Assembly (NCBI GenBank): GCA_036897445.1
Contig: JAYMTL010000180.1
Span: 1 to 29,576 of the forward strand
DNA length: 29,576 nucleotides
Source: Pelargonium tetragonum
Lineage: Eukaryota > Streptophyta > Magnoliopsida > Geraniales > Geraniaceae
Direction: 5' to 3'
The position numbers were made by a program, and so were the translations under genes. Below the pieces are notes generated by a model. It saw nothing but the letters and a program-made list of their open reading frames with translations, searched no databases and had not been told where the DNA came from. Below are positions 23,780 through 29,576 of the stretch, piece after piece (position 1 is the stretch's first letter; every line of letters starts with the position of its first letter).

Positions 23780-24105
23780 AGGAGGACTTCCTAGCTACAA
23801 CAGCACCATCCCAGAGTATCTCTTCCTAAGAAAGCTCCTACTCCCATGGGTATTTCTCTTCTCCAACTCCAACTTCCTTCTAATATAAAAACTGGTATAG
23901 CTACAAAGACTAATAAAGGTTTGCAGAACAACCCAAAGAAGAAGTTGGGTTTTATTATATAAATAATGTGTGGTATATCTATTCATTAAACTATATATGG
24001 CATTACCCGCCCTCCGCAAAGCTTTAGTTGGGAAGAGTAATGCTCTCTATTCACTCCAGGGTTCTCTCCCGTGTCAGTAACCAAGGGGCGGGAGGTATAC
24101 ACCTA
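23780..24105. other. GC-richer island with open frames on both strands
   Basis: The last 110 bases are about 50-52% G+C against about 35% for the window. A minus frame is open for 84 codons from a TAG near 24049 to a TAG at 23797-23795 (74 residues from its TTG at 24019), and a plus frame for about 55 codons (roughly 23795-23960, including SNIKTGIATKTNKG). Neither matches a family I recognise. The plus frame shares the TGIA/KGIA word with 13.6 kb and with the minus strand at 15.06 kb. The island ends abruptly at the AT-rich block that follows, so it may be a fragment of different origin. Confidence 0.4.
24006..24092. ncRNA. Candidate structured RNA (GC-closed stem, internal bulged helix)
   Basis: CCCGCCC (24006-24012) pairs perfectly with GGGCGGG (24086-24092), closing 73 bases. 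Inside, GGG plus AGAG (24030-24032 and 24034-24037, one bulged A) pairs with CTCT plus CCC (24064-24070). AAAGCTTT lies near 24018-24025 as a self-complementary word. The 87-base span with a 7-bp closing stem recalls a long-variable-arm tRNA, but no T-loop (TTCRA) or D-arm can be placed on either strand, so it is not called a tRNA. It may be an rRNA piece, a small RNA or simply GC-rich DNA that folds. Confidence 0.3.
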
Positions 24106-24300
24106 CTAATATAATAAAATTTCTAACTATAAATAAACTCTCTAATAGATTAATAGAACTTATACTGAACAAGTAAAAATTAGATATTTACAATATACTT
24201 AATTCCATATATAAACTAGTATCTATTTTATTAACAATCATAAAACTTTTTTTAAACGTATAAGGAAATATAAAATAGGCTTAAAAAGAATATAGGATTT
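24106..24300. other. Very AT-rich block
   Basis: Sample lines here are about 17-20% G+C, directly abutting the 50% island, and no GG..CC motif occurs. All frames are closed and no hairpin of note is seen. An AT-rich spacer, promoter or replication region is conceivable, but nothing specific supports one. Confidence 0.55.
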
Positions 24301-27300
24301 CCTCGGTACAATTAAGACAGGTAAATAGCTACAATACTTATAAGAAAGCATCAGGTTATAAGCTAGGGAATACTAAACCATAGGAAGAGTATAGCCGATA
24401 AAACAGGTAGAATAGACATAGTTCTTAAGAAAATAGGAAAGCAAGTAATAAAAAGAATTAGGCTCTTGTGAATAACGGAACAAGGTATTATGAATAGTAA
24501 AACTAAGATACAGAGCCTGTTTCAAGTTTAAGGTCCTAGGGAAATAGTATAAAAGTCCTTAAGAGTTTTTCAATATCCCGGATATATAGCAAAGGAAAAA
24601 GAGCATCGTGAGGTTAAAAGGTTTTTAAGCTATTAAATCCAAAATTCACATTTAGAAGTGAATAGCCGGCAAAAAGCCAAGGCATTTACAAGTCCTAAAT
24701 AAGGCGCACGCTTTGAAAACTCTTTGGTATTCTATAATTATATTAATCCTCAAACCCTAATTTTTAGGAAATCCTGGGTGTAACTAGAGCTACTTTACTA
24801 CCCCTAAAAAGGAGCCCAGGAAAAGGAAGGGCTTGTATATTTATTTGTTTTGCATTGAACTCATTGTCATTTTATAAAGCAGCAAATAAAAAGTATTTAG
24901 GATTCGCAGAATTAATAGGAATCCCTATAGATTTTAAAGGCTCCAGTAAAAACATATACTCACTATTACCTTGTCCACTTTATGAGTCGCTGCCAGATGT
25001 CCTTGTATTCCACAATATTAATTTGCATTATACCCTTTGACAATAAGAACAACTTTGTTCCCTTTTTTATGAGTTTTTGCTAATCCTTTTTGGTTATAAC
25101 TTTTTAAAGTACTTCATAAAAAAGTGCATTTTTCAGGGGCTTATTTATCTTATGTCCTTTGGTCCGTTATAAATTCCAAAAATCCAGCCTCTACTAAAGG
25201 GTTTTTAAGATTAAAGCTCCTGACTTAGTTTCATTCTACCCTGTTCAGTAAAACCTGTAATTGCTGCTTACTCGAGCACTCAAAGGTTAACCCGCGCTTG
25301 GTCAAAACGAAACCCAGTTCTTCGAACTCCTTATTCCCTTAAATTTTTTTAGTAGGAAGTTTTGAATACTTTGAATAGCCCTCCTGTTTTCATTGACTTA
25401 CGTCTTAACCTCTATCTTACTCGATATACTCTTCCAATAACCTATACCCGTAGCTACTATTATTCCCTTTTGTAATTAAGTAAAAATGCTTAAAAAAGCT
25501 CATTTCTAAAGGATGCTTGTTCAAGTGATTAAAGCAGTTAGTCCTTTTAATTGCAATATATTTTTAATGAAGTTGCTCCTCGATGCGGATAATTCATAGG
25601 TTAAGAGAGACTCAAAAAAACTAAAAAAGCAATCTACACCACTAAAGCATAACAATAATAAAAATGACTTAGAATAAGATATGGATAATTCGAATTGAAA
25701 AAAATCTTATTTATAGGAAGCCTAAGAAATTTGGAACTTTGATTAGTTTTATTTAATACCAAGGGAGTCCTGAGTGAAATACGTGTATTGCTTGGGGTGT
25801 AATCTCAAACATCCGGTCAACTTGCGATTTTTCTTTTACAAAAAGAACACCTTTAGCTCTGGATCCCTATCAGAGCAAATACTTTATAATATTTTGAATG
25901 CCACAAAAAAGGTAACTTAAGGAATCGAAATTTATATAACAAAAATGCCCCTGGAATATCCAGAAAAAAGAAAAACAGGACAAGTTTTAGATAAGAGTAA
26001 TATGAGTGTTCCTGATATTTGCAGTTTATAGAGAAAGTTTCCGGATCTGGGCAAACGCAGCTGTGCGGGTCTTATCTTGCTTATCCTAACTCAAATAGGG
26101 GAGCTTTTTGTTGTTAATTAAAATCTACATATACAAGACTTCTAGGATCTTGTTAAATGCTTTTCCTCATTCTCAAGTTGAACATCAGCTCGCCATTATT
26201 CAGCAACTTCTTTTTCATAAAGAATTCGTTGTTAACTAGTTTTGTTTTACCAAAGAATGGATGTCATTGAGGAGTCCCATTACCGAGGTAGCTAAAAAGT
26301 AAAGGACCGCGTGAGTCATAAAATGTCAGAAGTACTGGGTCTCATTTCTAAAGGGCGTATGAATCCGACGTGTAACTGTTACGTTTATACTCTATTGGAC
26401 AGTTAAGAAGAACCTTTTCTTATCTTAATAAAAAATATACCGAACAAAGACAAAGGTGTTCATATTGAATTTCTTTAGTGAGTCCCCTCGTTACTTAAAA
26501 AAAAGAGTTAAGGCGAATACCCTGGACAAACTTTGAAAGAAAAAAATCACTATGCTAGGCTCAATGTCATACTATAAATCCTAGTAAACCGCGAACAGAA
26601 AGGGGTCAACAATTCAGTGTTAGAATAGTTTACAAATGGGTGCTTTCATTCTGCAGAGTTTTCATTCTATTCGTAATTCTAGGGTCCTCTTCTTATGCAC
26701 GATTACAAATTGATTTAGGAAGATCCATAAGATACTATAAGCCTGAAATTTTGTTATGTATGTTGACTCCGGGTACGTAAAATATAAAATAGAAAATAGA
26801 AAAAAATCTCATTAGTAATTATTAATATTTCAAATAGGTATCCTTTAATTAAGAGACAGATTCCCCATATTCAGAGTGCCTAATTCCTGTAGTAAAATCC
26901 CAGCTAAACTAAAACTAATACGAAAATTCTATGCCAAAAGGTTTAGATTCTATATGTTCGTTTATATAAAAGGAATCCATTGAAAGCGATCTTTATATAG
27001 TAGGTCATTAGTCCTTTATCGACTTTCGAAGTATACTCTATTTGCAGGAATTCTCTCCTTTAATCTATCGGGGAACCCCACAACCCCTTATTTTTCTAAA
27101 GTATCTTAAAAGCCTTTTTGCTTATGATGATGCCAAATTCCTTGGAAGTATAATACCTAATACCGAAATAAGAGCCCTTTGCATTCTTGTCTAGAAGTTT
27201 TCCAAGTAACACATAACAAGATATAAGAGAACCCTTTAAAAACAGGGTCTAAATAAATATGTAAACCGAGTACAAATAACAACACACGCCCTCGGAGGTT

Positions 27301-27732
27301 AAGAATTACTTGAAAAAGTTCGGTATAAAATAAACGGAAATTCTTGTAGTTGCACTTATATTTTTAGTTTATTCAGAGAAGACTTTAATAAAAGAAATCC
27401 ACGATTCTAAAACCCCAAAACTCCAAGATATTCATAGTATATTCGTTGTTTAGATTCGAACCCTCGAGATACTTGTAAATGAAAGCTCGGTTTTTATTCA
27501 TTGCAAATAGTGGCGCTCTATAATAGAAAAAAAGCATCTTTTTTTTGAGAAAAGAAAATACAAATTATAAGGTGTTTAATTATCCGATATAGTTGGGTAA
27601 GGAGAGAACAGAACTCTTAAAATTTCTTAAAAGACAAATTTAGTCCGGATTCTAGCATAACAAAAGAGTTTTTTATATGGCATTGGTTTTTTGTAAGAGA
27701 TTTGGAATTTCCTTGGCTAAAATTTCTCGGTA
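24301..27732. other. Noncoding stretch
   Basis: No gene is recognised. A plus frame is open from 24768 to 25040 (about 90 codons between stops; TTG start at 24855) and reads ELIGIPIDFKGSS in its middle, without a known family. A shorter frame near 24.37 kb contains HRKSIADKTGR, another echo of the KGIA words. Motif sites include GGATCC (25861), GGAGTCC (25764 and 26271) and GGGGAACCCC (27070-27079). Confidence 0.55.
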
Positions 27733-27747
27733 ACCGGGTTGCCCGGT
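27733..27747. repeat. GC-rich 6-bp hairpin, 3-base loop
   Basis: ACCGGG (27733-27738) and CCCGGT (27742-27747) enclose TTG. The left arm also belongs to the nine-base inverted word CGGTAACCG (27728-27736), so two alternative pairings compete. No T run follows directly. In this AT-rich DNA it is among the strongest short stems. Confidence 0.6.
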
Positions 27748-29081
27748 ATTTGGATAAGCGCTTTAGTTTTTATGCTATACTGCGAGTCTTTTACAGCCCG
27801 GCGTATGGTGGGAATATAGAACATAAAATTCAAACTTTATAGTTAAAAATCTTAAAAGGACTCTTGCTACAATCGAAGAATACTCCCTGTAAATAAAATT
27901 TGATAAGGGCATTTTTTATCATAAGAGTAAAGAGTCAATCTTAAAGTTCTCGGGTAACTTTTTTGCCTTGTCATAGGTCTCAAATCGAGTAAGATTTTTA
28001 TTATATAGTTTAATAGATTCTAGTGTTCAAAAGTTTCCTTATAATAAACTTAAAAGTAACATAAAATCCCGCAATTCGCATAGCAGAGGGCTCCTTAAGC
28101 CATCCTGATTACCGAACGAAAAGAGGGTTATTCCAATTCAAACCAAAGCAATTGAAAAAATGAGAGACCGTTTCCTCTACCGATTTTTTAGGCTGCTACT
28201 TCCTCATATAAGCTAAAATCAATTCAGATCAGAATTACAAAGAAAGTCCCGGGTTCGATCTAGCATGACTCCCCTAGAGTTAGGCCCGCTTTTTTAAAGC
28301 TAAAATTAGCCGACAGTCTAAAAAGCAATAAGAGATCTTGATCTATATAAGCACTCAAGTAACACTTTTATTATAAAGTTTTTCAAGGAAGTCAGGGATA
28401 AAAGAAAACTACAAAAAGCAGAGCCCCTTAACTAAAAAGTTTTTAGCTTATTCACAACCCATTACTATTACAAGGGCAACCCTAAGATAAAAGAAGCACT
28501 TTCCATAGCTAGCCTTTCACTTCCGAAGAATTCAGGCAAAGGTTCGCTTATTTCATAACTCTGTAACGAACAAGACTTTTACCTTACTACAACCAAACGA
28601 ATAACCTCAAGTCCAAAGTCCCAATAGGGTACACTCTTTCTTTTTATCCACCTCTAGCTATCGGGAACTCCTCACAATTTCTCTAAATTTTATTGAATAT
28701 TCCTTGCTTCTTCTAAGAAAAATCATATAGGACGTAAATTAGGCTCATATAGTATACCTACGTACTTTTGGTAGTCTTTTACTGCGTTATAACGAGGGTT
28801 TTTGGGACTCCTTTATAGGATATTTTTCCCTATATTATTGAATTTTTCGTTTATATAGAAAAATGCACTTTGTCAATTCAGGTTTGACTTTTTAAGCGAG
28901 CTGCTACCTAAATCCTATTCAAATAGTTTCAATACTTTATTTTACATCGAACAGGTACCAAGTCCTGATGAAACGAAAGTCTCTGCACTTTGGTTAATAA
29001 CAGGGAACTCCCAACGTCTAGTTCAGCTGATTTATAGCAGGAAATATTAGAGCTTTCAGGCTTTTTAATTCTTTATTCTTA
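27748..29081. other. Noncoding stretch with long but unidentified plus frames
   Basis: No gene is called. In one plus frame 28793-29065 contains only two TAG codons (28856 and 29048) before TAA. The 63 codons between them read a varied sequence (FYIEQVPSPDETKVSALW is part). Codon-position G+C is about 40, 35 and 33 percent, a weak signal. The frame crosses GGGAACTCCC at 29003-29012. Other motif sites are GGGAACTCC (28663) and GGGACTCC (28804). T-arm-like words near 27455 and 28248 do not pair. Confidence 0.45.
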
Positions 29082-29114
29082 TAATATCTTAGTAATAAAG
29101 TAAAGTATTTACTT

Positions 29115-29363
29115 ATGGTAGAAAAGCGGCTTAATCGGATATAGGATAACACACAAATTTTGACTCGAGCAATTAAATTAAACCCTTTTCATGAGCCATT
29201 CCTTTTTAGTTTCAAAGTAAGCTCTCAAGCAGTTGAACACAAGGCAAACCAAAAACTTCCTTTTCTAATTTAGTATTTAACAAGTTTTCTTCCTCAGGCT
29301 TATGCATTTTATAACCACTTCACACAAGCTCCTCTGTTACTCTCAGTCCTGGAAAATTTTTAA
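29115..29363 (+). pseudogene. Coding-like frame with in-frame TAG codons (unidentified)
   Basis: From an ATG at 29115 one frame runs to a TAA at 29361-29363, with TAG at 29142 and 29271 and no TGA. Between and after the TAGs it reads RAIKLNPFHEPFLFSFKVSS and SFLPQAYAFYNHFTQ. Over the 68 codons I counted (29154-29270 and 29274-29360), G+C by position is 33, 20 and 17 of 68 (about 49, 29 and 25 percent), and both halves show it. This is the usual organelle-gene order, so it is the best coding candidate in the window. It is either a decayed gene or a real one where UAG is sense, as in some chytrid and green-algal mitochondria (Leu). No protein family is recognised. Confidence 0.3.
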
Positions 29364-29576
29364 AAGAAAAGTTCAGCTTGATGACATAGGTTATACCTTG
29401 AAATTTGTCCCGCTTTTTAATGACGTATAACATTTAACTGCTAAACAACTAGACTAGCAATTCTTGATCAGTATTCAATTTTATATACGAGCCTGCCCCT
29501 TACCTTGAAGGAGTTCCTTAGGTTAGATCAAACAAATATAGGGTTACTAATAAAAAGAAGCTAGAAATTCCAAAAA
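29364..29576. other. Right-edge noncoding stretch
   Basis: No gene is called. AAGGAGTTCCTT (29508-29519) is a perfect 5-bp inverted repeat with a GT centre. A frame from about 29439 to 29560 is open (39 codons, TTRLAILDQYSILYTS at its start), but its codon-position G+C is flat (about 36, 36 and 33 percent), so it is probably chance. Confidence 0.5.

Noticed and set aside
24006-24092. Long-variable-arm tRNA (Ser or Leu type)
   Set aside because: The closing stem and span fit, but neither strand shows a T-loop, a D-arm or a seven-base anticodon loop in the right place.
28240-28275. Second T-arm-like word, GGGTTCGATC, and a minus-strand one near 27455
   Set aside because: Neither has a complementary stem 3' of the loop, and upstream cloverleaf arms are missing.
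1-29576. CRISPR array
   Set aside because: The dispersed short motifs are not regularly spaced and have no repeat-spacer structure. The only array is the 15-bp tandem repeat with no spacers.

Overview
This 29.6-kb window is a gene desert. I found no rRNA, no tRNA with a pairing cloverleaf, no recognisable protein family, no CRISPR array and no insertion sequence. The DNA is about 35% G+C (hand counts of sample lines). All six frames are dense in stop codons, and the longest ATG/GTG/TTG-started frame under the standard bacterial/plastid code is 87 codons, no more than chance would give. The organism cannot be named. The texture (AT-rich, no simple-sequence repeats of note, many short GC-rich quasi-palindromes) best fits intergenic DNA of an expanded organelle genome, such as an algal or fungal mitochondrion or an algal plastid. 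Nuclear intergenic DNA is not excluded, and a free-living bacterium is very unlikely. These are inferences.

Layout. Bases 1-289 contain no GG dinucleotide and are strongly C-over-G skewed, with a short frame running in from the left edge. From 290 to about 23,780 lies monotonous noncoding DNA. It is studded with short G-rich/C-rich quasi-palindromes of the type GGACTCC, GGAGTCC, GGATCC and GGGAGTTCCC. It also holds a nested hairpin (6,712-6,777), a minus-strand frame with some coding character (8,029-8,226), two further hairpins (8,600-8,641 and 9,206-9,228), a GC-rich palindrome cluster (12,785-12,875), a 15-bp tandem repeat (13,196-13,267), Lys-rich short frames around 13.6 kb, and a purine-rich tract (18.24-18.9 kb). 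Bases 23,780-24,105 form a GC-richer island with a potential folded RNA. It ends sharply against a very AT-rich block (24,106-24,300). The rest resembles the main desert, with a GC-rich hairpin at 27,733-27,747. Near the right edge a frame at 29,115-29,363 has a coding-like base pattern by codon position but contains in-frame TAG codons.

The most distinctive property is the dispersed quasi-palindrome family: 13 GGACTCC/GGAGTCC and 11 GGATCC sites by hand count, where base composition alone predicts about one and about three. The second is a set of weak coding-like frames that would lengthen if UAG or UGA were sense codons, as in several mitochondrial codes. These may be eroded genes, chance frames, or real genes under a non-standard code. 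The sequence alone does not decide.
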